Source: Sequoia sempervirens (Eukaryota; Streptophyta; Pinopsida; Cupressales; Cupressaceae). From it: 64,000 bases of DNA. A model generated the notes under the pieces. That model had not been told where the DNA came from. It searched no databases and worked only from the letters and a program-made list of their open reading frames with translations. Where the stretch lies: contig VDFB02187445.1 of the NCBI GenBank assembly GCA_007258455.2, positions 1-64,000 of the forward strand, given 5' to 3'. Below, piece after piece: positions 1-11,136 of this stretch. The position numbers were made by a program, and so were the translations under genes. Numbering within the stretch: the first letter of the stretch is position 1; every line of letters begins with the position of its first letter.

Positions 1-847
1 AGTTGGATACCTATTTCCAACTTAATCCTATGACAAAGGCTGAAGCTATTAAGTATGCTACCCTACACTTGGATGGAGAAGCTCATGAATGGTGGTACCA
101 TGGGCTTGTCACACTAGGTCATGCCAACATTACATCCTACCTGGAGTTCACACAGAAGTTGATAGATAGATTTGATCAAAAGGATCCTGAACTTCACTTC
201 AGGGAGTTAGCACAATTGAAGCAGAATTGTCCAGTAGATACCTACATTACAGAATTTCAGAGATTGGCAGTCATGGTGACAGACATATCGGAGTAGTGCT
301 TGGCTATGCTCTTTATTAAGGGTCTATCCGAACCACTATGTGGTTGGATTAAGGCTTTTAACCTGATTCCCTACAGGATGCAGTCACTCGAGCTCAAGAT
401 ATGGAGTTTTCCACACCTGAAAACAAAAATCCTTCCAAATCCTTCACCCCATAAAAGAACAATGGTAAGAAGTCGTTTCAGAAAAAGGGGAACAAGAAGA
501 TTGATCCTGATGAGGCATATAGACAAGAATGTAGAATCAAGGGGATTTGCTATCATTGCAAGGAATGCTGGGAACCAAGACATCGTTGCCTAGGCAAAGG
601 CAAGGTGCATCTTATTGAGATTGTGTTGGAGGATGAGAGCAGTGAAGATGAACCTTCTCATGAGAATGATGACAGCAGCCCAGATGAGGAGTAGCCTCAA
701 GGAGAGGGTAAGAGTAGTATCATTGCTACCATATCCAACACTCCTCGATTTAACTCCTTTCGAGTTAGGGGAGTTTAATAGGGCCAACGCATCACAGTGT
801 TGATTGATAGTGGGGCTACCCACAACTTTATCGACGCAGCATTAGTA
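1..847 (+). mobile_element. Ty3/gypsy gag-protease fragment (element 1)
   Basis: This is part of a Ty3/gypsy gag-pol gene, cut off at the left by the window edge. The frame from base 3 reads a retrotransposon gag core (ATLHLDGEAHEWWYHGLV, then FRELAQLKQN), broken by a stop at 297-299 and resuming at 300 with FIKGLSEPLCGWIKAF. After a frame change there is a zinc knuckle (CYHCKECWEPRHRC, about 550-590), an acidic stretch, and the start of an aspartic protease with an intact active-site triplet (VLIDSGATHNFID, about 800-840). The gene stops abruptly at 847, where an LTR in the opposite orientation begins. The rest of pol is absent, so another element probably inserted into the protease gene. 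It is the same family as the elements at 2462-11136 and 21704-34870. It is non-functional. Confidence 0.85.
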
Positions 848-2461
848 TGAAATATACTAAACCAATTTTTTCAATTTTCCAATTACAACGAGCAGAGCAA
901 TACACAATCGTTAGGGTTAGCACTTAAACCAAACGATGTGGAATTTAACTCTAACCAAGAATTACACCAGGATCCCAAGTTGGGCAAGGTGTGAACATAT
1001 GGTTAGAGGATCTCAATGCAATGCTGATAAAGGAACTCTAACCAAGAATGGGCTGGATGACGACAGGCATATGGTCAGAGGGTCTTAATGCAATGTTGAT
1101 ACAAAGAACTCTAACCAAGAATGCGTCGGAGAACGACGAGCATGTGGTCAGAGGATTCCTATCAACTATTATGCTGAAGTAACTCGACGTCAAGAATGTG
1201 CTTTCCAACCCGAGATGGAATTGGAGCTACCATATGACGGAGATGCTAAGTATTACAATGCAATAAAGAGAAGAAGGAAGATTGCTGACAGTACTACTGT
1301 TCAGCTTACAATAATTAGAGATTTTCCTGCCAAATACATAGAATAAGAAAGTCTAACCATGCTGCAATATAGTATAATGTCTCCTCAATGATCACAAAGA
1401 TTTTCAACCCAAACCCAACTCAAATGATAGACTTTACGCAAGCTGATATGACAGAATAACTACTTAATATGCATAACCAGCAACCCTAGGATCCACTAAA
1501 ATGCTCACAACTCAGTCAATACTCAGCCTAAAGACCTCAAACTAGATGCATTATCTTCCTAACATGATGGCACCCAATTAAGAACCATGAAATGACTCCA
1601 ATCTGCTGTGTTTAGTTTTGCACGAATCCCAATGCAAGTACAGAATGGTACAGCTACAAGGGAAGGGCGATTTTGCTCTATAAAATAAATGACTTCATTA
1701 AAAAATCCCAAACTTCTCAGAGAGGGGCGCCCTTAACTAGCAAATGCATGGGTAAACTACCCAGAACCAGAATAAAATCACACAAGGAGTTATGAGTCAA
1801 AACTTCAATCTGCAACACACTCCAGCAACTCTAGATTTTTGATTAATTTGCAAATAACTGAATTACAACTGTTTAAACAACAACTACAATGCAAAACTCA
1901 ATGGCTACAATGCAAAACTCACTACAGAATCCACTCAATAAGCAAACCTCTCCACTAGGTGCTATCTCTCAAGCACGAAGTCGAGCCAAGGCTAGGAGGC
2001 ATTCATTCCTCGAAGCAGTCCAGCACCATTTCGGCAGCATAACATTACTCAAGATATCAGATGCCCAAATGAAGACCCAAGACTTCCTTTTATAATTTTG
2101 TGAAGACCCCTTCAGAAGCTTCTAGAAACCCTAATTCTTTTCCCTCCAAGAAATGGCGTCACTTTTCTTCAAGGCTTCATTTTTTACTTTTTAATGAAAT
2201 TCATCTCTTCAAGATAGGCATCCAACTTAAAGCTTCAATTTTGACCTTAATAAATATAAAATTACCTCAATGAGGCGCCACCCCTTAAAGACCACCTTTT
2301 TAACACAACATTAAGTTATGAGACTAGGCCAAGGGGTATTATAACATTAAAATATAACATTGTTTAAATAAAATGAACTTATCTCTCCAAAAATGCATCC
2401 CAAGGCCAAAATTGAACAAACCAACTGAGTCTGGCGAAGGAAGCCAACCATGCCAAGAGCG
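848..2461 (-). repeat. Truncated gypsy LTR (LTR A)
   Basis: On the + strand this begins TGAAATATACTAAACCAATT, which matches the inner end of the 5' LTR of the neighbouring minus-strand element (TGAAATATTTCGAGCCAATT at 9262). Similarity continues through blocks such as GAACTCTAACCAAGAATG, GGCAGCATAACA and AGGCCAAGGGGTAT. About 300 bp of the outer LTR end is missing, and the sequence joins LTR B at 2461/2462. A minus-strand TATA box candidate (TATAAAAGG) lies at 2086-2094. It is closer in sequence to LTR C (9262-11136) than to the adjacent LTR B. Confidence 0.75.
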
Positions 2462-4416
2462 TGAAATATGCCAACCAATTTTTTTTTTCTTGAATTATCA
2501 TAACACAAACCAGCACTAGTCAACTTGATTAGCGTTAGCTCCAAATAGAAAATCAAAACTTGAAAGAACTACTCAACGTCAAGAATGTGCACTCAAGATC
2601 CCATTGAGGGCGAGGTGCTAACATATGACGGAGTGTATAAATTGAGAGCTACAAAATTAACAAGCGGATAACCAGCCATGAAGAGCAATTCCACACTACC
2701 ACCAAATAGTGGGGGGAAAAGATTACAATTAAAACAATTCATCCGCTGCGGCGGGCATCCACAGAGCTGTGGGGATTCACCACTATGAAAGTGGGTAAAA
2801 GAGTGTTACAATCAGATTATCCACACTGGCGGTAAACCATCCAGGGGTAATTTAATGAGAAAACAACAAGTAATTGCAGAACTGAAAATGGTTGGATTAG
2901 TAATGCTTAATCTCAACCTATACAAATTAAACTCTGCAGATTACAATTTACAATGATCAAGAAAGAATCTAGAAAGAGAAGTATGAGTTCTAATAATCAT
3001 ATAACACTCCAAAACTGAAGTATGAGGCCAAAACAGTGAACAATTACAATTCTGATATAAAAATCTGTATTCTGGAAGTTCAGACCAGCAAACTGTAAAT
3101 TCATTAAATGCTCATAACTTGATCAAATTACCTCCGAATGACGAGATATCAGTTGCAAATGCTTCCTAGAGGTTTGGCGCCCAAGATGCAATCCAGAAAC
3201 AATCACCAAAGACTCCAGATTATTTAGCACGAATCCCAATGCTCTTCTAAATGGTACGACCTCCTTGAAAAATCGATTTTGCAAGATAAAATCAGAAACT
3301 TGGAATTAAATTCCAATTTTTTGTGGAAGGGGTCGCCTTGAACCAAGAATTGATTTGCCAAAATACCCAGAACAGAATTAAAATCACTCCAAGAGATATA
3401 ATCAAAAACCAGCTTCAGCTGTAGATGAAACAGTAAACCAAAACTGTAAAAATACTTCAGAAATTCTTCAATCTTGATGCTCAATCTGCTAGTCTGATTT
3501 GAGAAGCAGAAATAATCCAACTAGGTGTTGTATTTCAAACACGAAATTGGTAAGAGGCTAGGAGGTAGCATCCTCGAAGCAAAATGTCCATTGTCATTTT
3601 GACAGCATAACAGTATGATAATTTCATGGATGCCAAATGCTGGAGAAAAGACTTCATTTTATAGAAAGCTAAGAAACTCTTCACAATCCCAGAAGGTACG
3701 ACAAAAGACACCTCTTGGAATTCTTTTCATTTATTCAAAATATAAATTCCTCAAAAGGTGGCGTCCACTTTCAAGGTGATGAAATATTTCACTAAATAAA
3801 AAATTAAACTCTTAATGAGTGCATACCCTTCATGGCCCTCTTTTAAAACAATTTTAAGTTATCTCCTTAGGCCAAGGGGGTGAACAGAGAATTAAAACAT
3901 TAATGCCTTTATTCAAATATTTCCACCAAATAAAGCTTTCTGAAGACCAAGCCTGAACATAAACAACTGCTCCAGCTGAAAGGGACTGAGGATAGTCAAC
4001 TGCAATTTCCAAAAAATAGTATTTACTATACATAGTAAATAACATGAAATGCCACAAAGTCCAAGCTAAGAAACCCTAATTTCTCCTCATTTCCACGACC
4101 CTAAAGGATATAGAATAGGTGAGTAGTTGCAAGGCTAACCTGCTGTGAGAGGGGACATTCTGAGCGACAAGACCAGCACCCGAGAAATAGGGTACTAAAA
4201 ATAGTAAATTTCTGAAGGTGCTCAGAATGCCAAGAAAAGACACCACTACGAAGCTCTCTGAAAACCCAGAAAGAATCCGCCATTCAATCATCAATTCACG
4301 AGCAATAGCAACCTCCAAAACACGAAACCCTAATTTCACCTTCCGAGTAGCCTACGGGTCTCCGAAGTAGGCCAACGGTCAACTGAAAAGATCATGCTCG
4401 AGAAGGGGACATTACA
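2462..4416 (-). repeat. LTR B, 3' LTR of element 2
   Basis: On the + strand the LTR starts TGAAATATGCCAACCAATT and ends GAAGGGGACATTACA, directly beside a polypurine tract, which marks it as the 3' LTR of the minus-strand element. It is about 1,955 bp long. A candidate TATA box on the minus strand (TATAAAATG) lies at 3655-3663. It shares ends and scattered blocks with LTR C, but also holds segments that LTR C lacks, for example GCTGCGGCGGGCATCCAC near 2746. Confidence 0.8.
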
Positions 4417-4440
4417 GTCCGCCCTCCCCAAGATTGCTTG
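4417..4440 (-). other. Polypurine tract of element 2
   Basis: On the minus strand a purine run containing GGGGAGGGCGGAC abuts the first base of LTR B (TGTAATGTCC). It is the expected primer site for plus-strand DNA synthesis. A similar run precedes the 3' LTR of the element at 41519-46003. Confidence 0.7.
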
Positions 4441-7400
4441 TCCTCAAGCAATCGCAAGCCTGGATGCTACAAAATCTCATCATTCTCCCAAGTCGCATCC
4501 TCCATAGGCAAGTTCTTCCACTTCACCAAGTATTCTCTGATTGTTCTTTTTCTCAAAGAACACTCTCTGGAATCAAGAATCTCTTCTGGAATCAAAACTA
4601 ACTGTCCTTCTTCATCCAAAGGTGGCAACTGTGATGAAGCAACAACATTGTGTTCAAGTGCCTTCTTGGTGAGGAACTGCGTGGAAGCATTATTGTACTA
4701 CGCTGTTGAAGGTAGCTCCAGCTCATAGCCCTACTGCTCCACCCTTTTTGATAGCAGGCGGCCCATACCAAGGCGAGGTTTGAGCTTCCTCGGCTCACTC
4801 TTCTTCTTGAAGTGATGAAGTAATGCAGCCAAAGTGTAGTCGAAGATAAACCATATCTCCAACCTCAAAAGAGCGCTCAACACGCCGCTGATCAGCGTAC
4901 ATCTTCTGTCGATTCTGTGCAATCTGAAGATTGTTCTTCAATGATTTCAAGATATCTTGACTCTGCTGCAACAAATCCTTGGCTTGAGGGGCTTTGCTAT
5001 CTCCAAACACCAAATTAGCAAAGCTAGGAGCCTCATAACCATATAGAGCCATGAAAGGTGACATCCTTATTGACATGTGAAAAAAAGAATTATAACAATA
5101 CTCGCCTATGTGAAGCCATTTCACCCATGCTCTTTGCTGCTCCGAAACATAGTTTCTCAAATAGCCTTCCAACCACTTGTTCACTATCTCTGTTTGTCCA
5201 TCGGTTTGAGGGTGATAACTAGTGCTTGGAGTAGGCACTGTACCACTCATTCTAAAAACCTCTTGCCAAAAAGTGCTTAGGAACTTGCTGTCCCTATCAC
5301 TCACAATGTTTTTTGGCAACCCATGTAATCTAAACACCTCATGAAAAAACAGATCTGCAACTTGGGCTGCTGAAAAAGAGTTGGTAATGGCAAAGAAGCG
5401 AGCAAATTTTGTTAATCTGTCCACTACAACATAGATACAATCTTTTCCTTGAACCTTGGGCAACCCAGTGATGAAGTCCATTGATATGCTTTCCCATTTT
5501 TGATTGGGAATGGGAAGAGGTTGCAGCAGACCAGCTGGTAGAGTATGCTCATTTTTGTTCATCTGACAAGTGGGACACTCCTGGATGTAACGTTGAACCT
5601 CCCCTTTCAGCCCTTTCCAAGAAAATCTTTCCCGAATCTGCCTATATGTCTTGAAGAACCCTTGATGACCAGCAAGTGGAATGTCATGAAATGTCAACAA
5701 AATCTTCTTTTTGAGCTTAGAATCAGCCACCAAAAAGATTCTACCCTTGTAGTGTATCAGTCCTTCAATCACATTGTACCTTTCGTCAAGAAAAGTACCC
5801 TCAATGATGTTGGTTGCAAACTAATTTTTGGCATAATCAGCAAACAACATGTTCTTCCAATCAGCAGTAAGCTCGCATAATGAGCTCAAATGAGGTCTCC
5901 TAGATAGAGCATCGGCCACAATATTGTTTTTACCTTTGACATATTCAATGTCAAAATCGTAAGCTTGAAGCTTACTCACCCACTTTTGTTGCCTCTCGTT
6001 CAAATCTTTCTGATGCATGAAGTGCTTGAGACTATTGTGATCAGTCTTGACCACAAAATTGCTCCCCACCAAATACTGTCTGAACTTAGCTAATGCATGC
6101 ATAATGGCAAGCATTTCCTTGTCGTAGATGGAGTAGGTCCTTTCAACACCTCTTAATTTTCTGCTCTCAAACACAATGGGATGTTTGTCTTGCATCAAAA
6201 CAGCCCCAAGTCCTTCACCGGATGCATCACACTGTAGCTCGAAAGGCTTGGAGAAGTCTGGAATAGCTAAAACCGGACAAGAGCTCATGATCCTTTTAAA
6301 CTTATCAAAAGTAGTTTGGGCCTTTTCTGACCAACAAAAAGCCCCCTTTTTCGTGAGGTCACTAAGAGGAGCAGCATTCTGCGAGTAGCCCTTCACAAAT
6401 CTTCTGTAAAATCCACAAAGACCCAAGAATCCTTTCAAATGAGTCAAATTCTCAGGAGGTGGCCAATCAACCATTGCTTTGATCTTTTCAGGATCAACCT
6501 TAACTCCTTCAGCACTGATTATATGACCAAGGTAAAGTAGCTCCTTCATTCCAAATTCACATTTGGATTCTTTGGCAAACAAACTCTCTGATTCTAGGAT
6601 GCTAAGCACTTCCTCCAAGTGCTTGAGATGTTCTTACCATGTCTTGCTAAAGATCAAAATGTCATCAAAAAATATCAATACAAACTTCCTCAACTGCTTC
6701 TGGAAGACTCTGTTCATACAAGACTAGAAGGTAGCAGGAGCATTAGTCAACCCAAATGGTATGACTAGAAACTCAAAGTGGCCACAGTGACATCTAAATG
6801 CTGTCTTCTCAACATCAGATCCTCTCATCTGAATCTGGTAGTAGCCCGATCTCAAATCGATCTTTGAAAAGAACTTGGCTCCATGTAGCTCATCAATGAG
6901 CTCATCTATCCTCGGAATGGGGTATCGATTTTTGATGGTGCTTTGATTCAAAGCACGATAGTCCACACACATGCGGATGGTACCATCCTTCTTCTTCACA
7001 AGAACAACTGCTGAAGCGAAGGGACTCTTGCTTGGACGAATGAAGCCCATCTCCAAGAGTTCTTGAATTTTTTTCTCAATCTCGTCCTTTTGCTTCTTAG
7101 GGTACCGATATGGAGTTGTAATAACTGGTTTAGCTCCTTCCTTGAGCTCTATGACATGCTTCGAACCCCGTTCAGGAGGTGGTCCAGGAGGTAAATCAGC
7201 AAATACCTTGCTCTTCTTTGTGAGTAAAGACTGAATATCAGGAGGATAGTCTCTCTTTGTTTCAACCGGACAAGCAGGAAGAATCATACATTCTGCAGCC
7301 CACTCAGCTTGATCATGACGAATCAGCCTTGCCATTCTCTTGAATGACACAATCCGAGGACCCCCATTGGACATTCCTCTTAGTACTACCTTCTTCCCAT

Positions 7401-8013
7401 CGGATTGAAACTTGAGCTCCATGTTTTGCAGATTTAAAGAGATCTCTCCAAGTGAATGCAGCCATTGAATGCCTAGAACGGCATCTGTATCTCCAATGTT
7501 GACTACATAGAAGTCGTCCTTGACTTCATAGTTTCCCAATTGCATAGTCATGTTTGAGATCTTCTTGGTGCATGAGATGTGAAACCCATCAACAACCATA
7601 ACCTTGAAGCCTTCAAACTCTTCTGTTTGCAGCCCCTTCTTTGCCACCACAACTTCATCAATGAAGTTATGCGTTGCTCTAGTGTCAATCAAAGCAACTA
7701 TTCGCTGCCCCTTAATCATCCCTCGAACTTTGAAGGATTCATTCTTTTGAAAGCTCGAAAGTTGAGCCAAGGTACCTCCACTTCCCTTTTCATCTTCAGA
7801 CTCTTCTGGAGCTCTTTCCACTTCACTGTCATCAAAATCAGACTGCTGGTCTAAAAAAATCAGAATTACTTTCTCCAGTTGAATAGTATTCAATTTGATG
7901 AAATTTGACTCCTTTTGGGCAAATATGGTCTTGGGACCATTTTTCTCTACACCGGAAACATAACCCCTTTCTTCTGAGTTCGTTAAGTGTCTCAGGATCC
8001 AATCTTGTGACAT
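4441..8013 (-). pseudogene. Chromovirus pol: protease, RT, RNase H, integrase, chromodomain
   Basis: One minus-strand frame runs from 8013 to 4795 with three in-frame stops (near 6724, 6637 and 5821). In order it encodes a protease ([13 protein letters not shown], with the usual SG after the catalytic Asp replaced by TR), reverse transcriptase ([34 protein letters not shown], then an FFDDIL catalytic block), RNase H (ELQCDASGEGLGAVL and KTDHNSLKHF), and integrase. The integrase shows a HHCC finger (Cys pair in ECPTCQ), SMDFITGLP, VSDRDSKFL and [19 protein letters not shown]. Near 4800 the frame is lost. A chromodomain-like remnant can be read from other frames up to about 4441, with IPEEILDSRE and REYLVKWKNLP. 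One stop replaces the Gln that follows NAPATF. The gene cannot make a full polyprotein. Confidence 0.9.
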
Positions 8014-9214
8014 GAGGTTTATGCTGTTTGAACTCCTTATGCTGAGGTCTTTTCCCTTTATCCCTTTTGTGAAATGATGGCTTGGGTTGAAACTTTGCTT
8101 TAGGAGCAGCCCATTCCATGTTTCTTGCTTTCTTCATTGCCTCCTGCAGGGAGGGTGGATCAAAAGCTTTAATCCAACCCTTGAGTGGCTCCATCAATCC
8201 TTCACTGAATAGGATCACCAAACGCCTCTCAGTGATTCCTGTGACTATGACTGAAAGTCTCTAAAACTCAGCAATGTAGGCATCAACTGTGCCATATTGC
8301 CTAAGCTGTGCCAATTCTCTGAAATGCACTTCAGGATCTTTTTTCTCAAATCTCTCTATGAGCCTATTGGTGAACTCGTCATAGGTAGTGATAGACCGAT
8401 GACCAAAGGTGACTAGGCCATAGTACCACCACTCGTGTGCCACCCCATCTAGGTGTAGCGTAGCGAACTTAATCGCCTCCTCTTCCGCCATGGGTCTAAG
8501 AGCTAGATAGTTGTCTAACTTTTGTATCCAAGCTCTGGCTGAACTGTTGTCACTCCCATCAAAATGTGGAAGCATCACCTTGTTGATAGCTTGATGCAAA
8601 TCCCCATGTACTGTTGTTTTTCTTTGTTCATAATGTCTTCCTTGTCCTCTATTCTTCCTTTTATGATCCATAAAATCATTGTAAGACATATCTATCTTAA
8701 TTTCATCATGTAGAGAATCATACTCAGCACGGCCGAGTCTCAACTGTTCAACAAATGAAGTATTTTCTTCTAGATCAGGTTGAGAGTTTACTGGTGCCAG
8801 GAAAGTGGGTTTGAATGGCCTGGAAGAAATGTATGTGTTGTTTGAAGCAAGCTGAGTAGCATGTCCATCATGCTGGTTGGTGGCATTGTGTTCTCCTCTA
8901 TGTCCTGGGTTGCTCTGTGGAGTTGGGTTCTGACCCACTTTCCCGATCATGAGAGATACCATATCCATTAAGGCATCCATCTTCCTTTCAAATCTCTTCC
9001 CCGGACTTATCGATCTTTCTCTTCCCTTCCCACTATCTTCTCTTTTACCACCCGATGTCCTCTCAATATCCCCCATTTTTGTTTCTTAAGAAGACTCCCA
9101 ATGAGCCCTCAAAACCTCTGATGCTGTCTGACCTTCAGGAGCTCGATGCCACTGAAACTGATTTGCAGCCTTCCTGTCTTCCCTTGCTAAGTATCTCTTT
9201 TCTCTGTCACTCAT
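7838..9214 (-). pseudogene. Chromovirus gag with zinc knuckle
   Basis: This is the gag of element 2. The frame opens at an ATG ending at 9214 (MSDREKRYLARED), meets one stop near 9088, and continues from the ATG at 9076. The capsid-like domain reads AWIQKLDNYLALRPM, FATLHLDGVAHEWWYYGLV and HFRELAQLRQYGTVDAYIAEF. A further stop lies near 8261; the frame resumes with FSEGLMEPLKGWIKAFDPPS, then a basic region and the zinc knuckle [17 protein letters not shown]. The gag frame differs from the pol frame, and they overlap at about 7838-8013. Because the related element at 21704-34870 keeps zinc-knuckle remnant and protease in one frame, the offset here is more likely an indel than programmed frameshifting. 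Confidence 0.85.
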
Positions 9215-9248
9215 AGACGGTTTGTTTCACAGGATGGCAGGATGCGTG

Positions 9249-9260
9249 GCTCTGATACCA
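9249..9260 (-). other. Primer-binding site of element 2 (initiator tRNA-Met)
   Basis: On the minus strand TGGTATCAGAGC follows the 5' LTR end by one base. This matches the 3' end of plant initiator tRNA-Met, the usual primer of Ty3/gypsy and Ty1/copia elements. Confidence 0.85.
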
Positions 9261-9261
9261 C

Positions 9262-11136
9262 TGAAATATTTCGAGCCAATTTTTTTCAATTTTACAACTC
9301 AACAACAAGAATTCGTTAGGGTGAGTTCAATCAAACCAGCAGTTACAAATAACTCGTTGCAAAGAATGTGCACTCAATCTCAACAAGAGAGAGGCTATCA
9401 TATGGCAATAGGATCGTCAGTGCCTTAAAACAAATTGCAACTGAAGGTAACTCCAACCAAAAGATGATGTGCGGATGACGGCGAGCGCTATGGTCGAGAG
9501 GGTCTTAATGCAATCTTGGCTACAAGAACTCTAACCAAGAATGTGTCAGAGATGGGCGAACGCCTTATAGTGGGGATCTCTACCACTACAAGTCTTTTGA
9601 AAACAAACTCAACACCAAGTATGTGCTACCCAATTCCAGAATGGAAATGAGGCGACCATATGGCGGAGATATAAAGAAATACAAATGCAACTTCAGAATG
9701 TAAAGTAAGATTAAGAGAAATGCTGGCAGTACTACTGTTCAGCTTGCAATGAAATATAGAATGCCTGCAAGATCAAGGATTAGAGCTCTTCAAATTGCTG
9801 CAACAACAAAGGTGTCTTTCACAAAGCCTTTAATGACTTCCTAACACCAATCCATGAGAAAATGCAGATTTCTCAAATCTGATATGATAGACCAGCAGGT
9901 TAATAAGTAAAACCAGCAACATATAACCCAATCAAAATGCTCATAACTCACTCAGTACCCACCCGAATGAAGTGAAATCAAATGCAAAACACCCTAAGAA
10001 GTATGGCGACCAAGATTAGACAACAAAACCTCCCCAAAACCTTTTATCCTTTTTGTGCACAATTCCCAAGGAGACCCAAATGGTACGGCCCTCTAAGAAG
10101 GGCGATTTTCTTCTTAAAAATCAAGGCTTTGTCTAAAAAATCTGAAACTTATCAAAGTGGGGCGCCCTTGCCTAGGAAACACAATGAAACAATACCCATA
10201 ACCAGCATATTTTTATTTTAAAAAACTACAATTCTGCTTGATATCAGCAACTCCAGAAAATGACATGGAATGCAATAAACTGACTACAAATGACAAAACA
10301 ACATTACAATGCAAACCTCATTACAGATTCTATCACAAGTAGACTAAATTCTCCACTAGATGCTATCTCTCAAGCATGAAGTCGAGCCAAGCTAGGAGGC
10401 ATTCATTCCTCGAAGCAGTCCCAGCACCATTTCGGCAGCATAACAATACTTCAGACATAAGATAATCCAAATGAAGAGAGGGAACCTCCTTTTATAGACT
10501 GAAGAGAAGACTCCGGAGGCTTCTAGAAAGTGGGCCCTAATTCCAAGTTGTTTTTAGGTTTAACTTCCTTCTTCAAAATGGCGTACCTTCCTTAAGAGAT
10601 AAAAATCACTTCTCTTTTTTTTTTAATTAAAATGTAAACTCCTCCAAGTAGGCGTCCAATTTCCCTTGAGCAATTATAAACTTTAGAAATATAAAAATAT
10701 TTTCTTCATGAGAAAATACCCCTCAAAGTCCCCTTCTTTAAAACAACTTTTAAGTTATATCACTAGGCCAAGGGGTATTTTTAAAATAAAACATTTTGAC
10801 TTAAAATAACTTATTTCTCCAAAATGAACCCCTTAAGCCAAAAATGAGAATTACCCAATGAACAGCCAGAAGAGGAAAGTTGACTGAGCTGGTGCTGACT
10901 GGACCACTGCTAAAAATAGAATTTACACTAAAATAAGCTAATTCGAAGAAATTTCGGAGAAGCCAAGAAAACACACTGCTATGACTCTCTGAAAACCAGA
11001 GAATCAGCCATTCAATCAGCCAACTATGACAATAGCAACCCTCAAGTACCAAAACCCTAATTTCCACCTTAAGGTAGCCTAAGGGTCTCGGAATAGACTG
11101 AAGTCCTTGGAAAGATCATGCCGAGAGGACATTACA
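9262..11136 (-). repeat. LTR C, 5' LTR of element 2
   Basis: The LTR of about 1,875 bp runs from TGAAATATTTCGAGCC to GAGAGGACATTACA on the + strand. It adjoins the primer-binding site and is therefore the 5' LTR of the minus-strand element. A minus-strand TATA box candidate (TATAAAAGG) is at 10488-10496. It resembles LTR A more than its own partner LTR B. Confidence 0.8.

Larger units (their letters stand above)
2462..11136 (-). mobile_element. Ty3/gypsy chromovirus, minus strand (element 2)
   Basis: This is an LTR retrotransposon with the order, on the minus strand, LTR C (11136-9262), primer-binding site, gag, protease, reverse transcriptase, RNase H, integrase, chromodomain, polypurine tract, LTR B (4416-2462). 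The integrase after RNase H and the C-terminal chromodomain-like segment place it among chromoviruses; the long LTRs suggest a Tekay-like clade, which is an inference. The reading frames carry several stops and at least two frame shifts, so it is dead. No clean target duplication borders 2462 and 11136. A near-match TAGTA (843-847) and AAGTA (11137-11141) would instead pair LTR A with LTR C. It probably lies in an intron of the reductase gene, upstream of the first exon seen. Confidence 0.85.
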
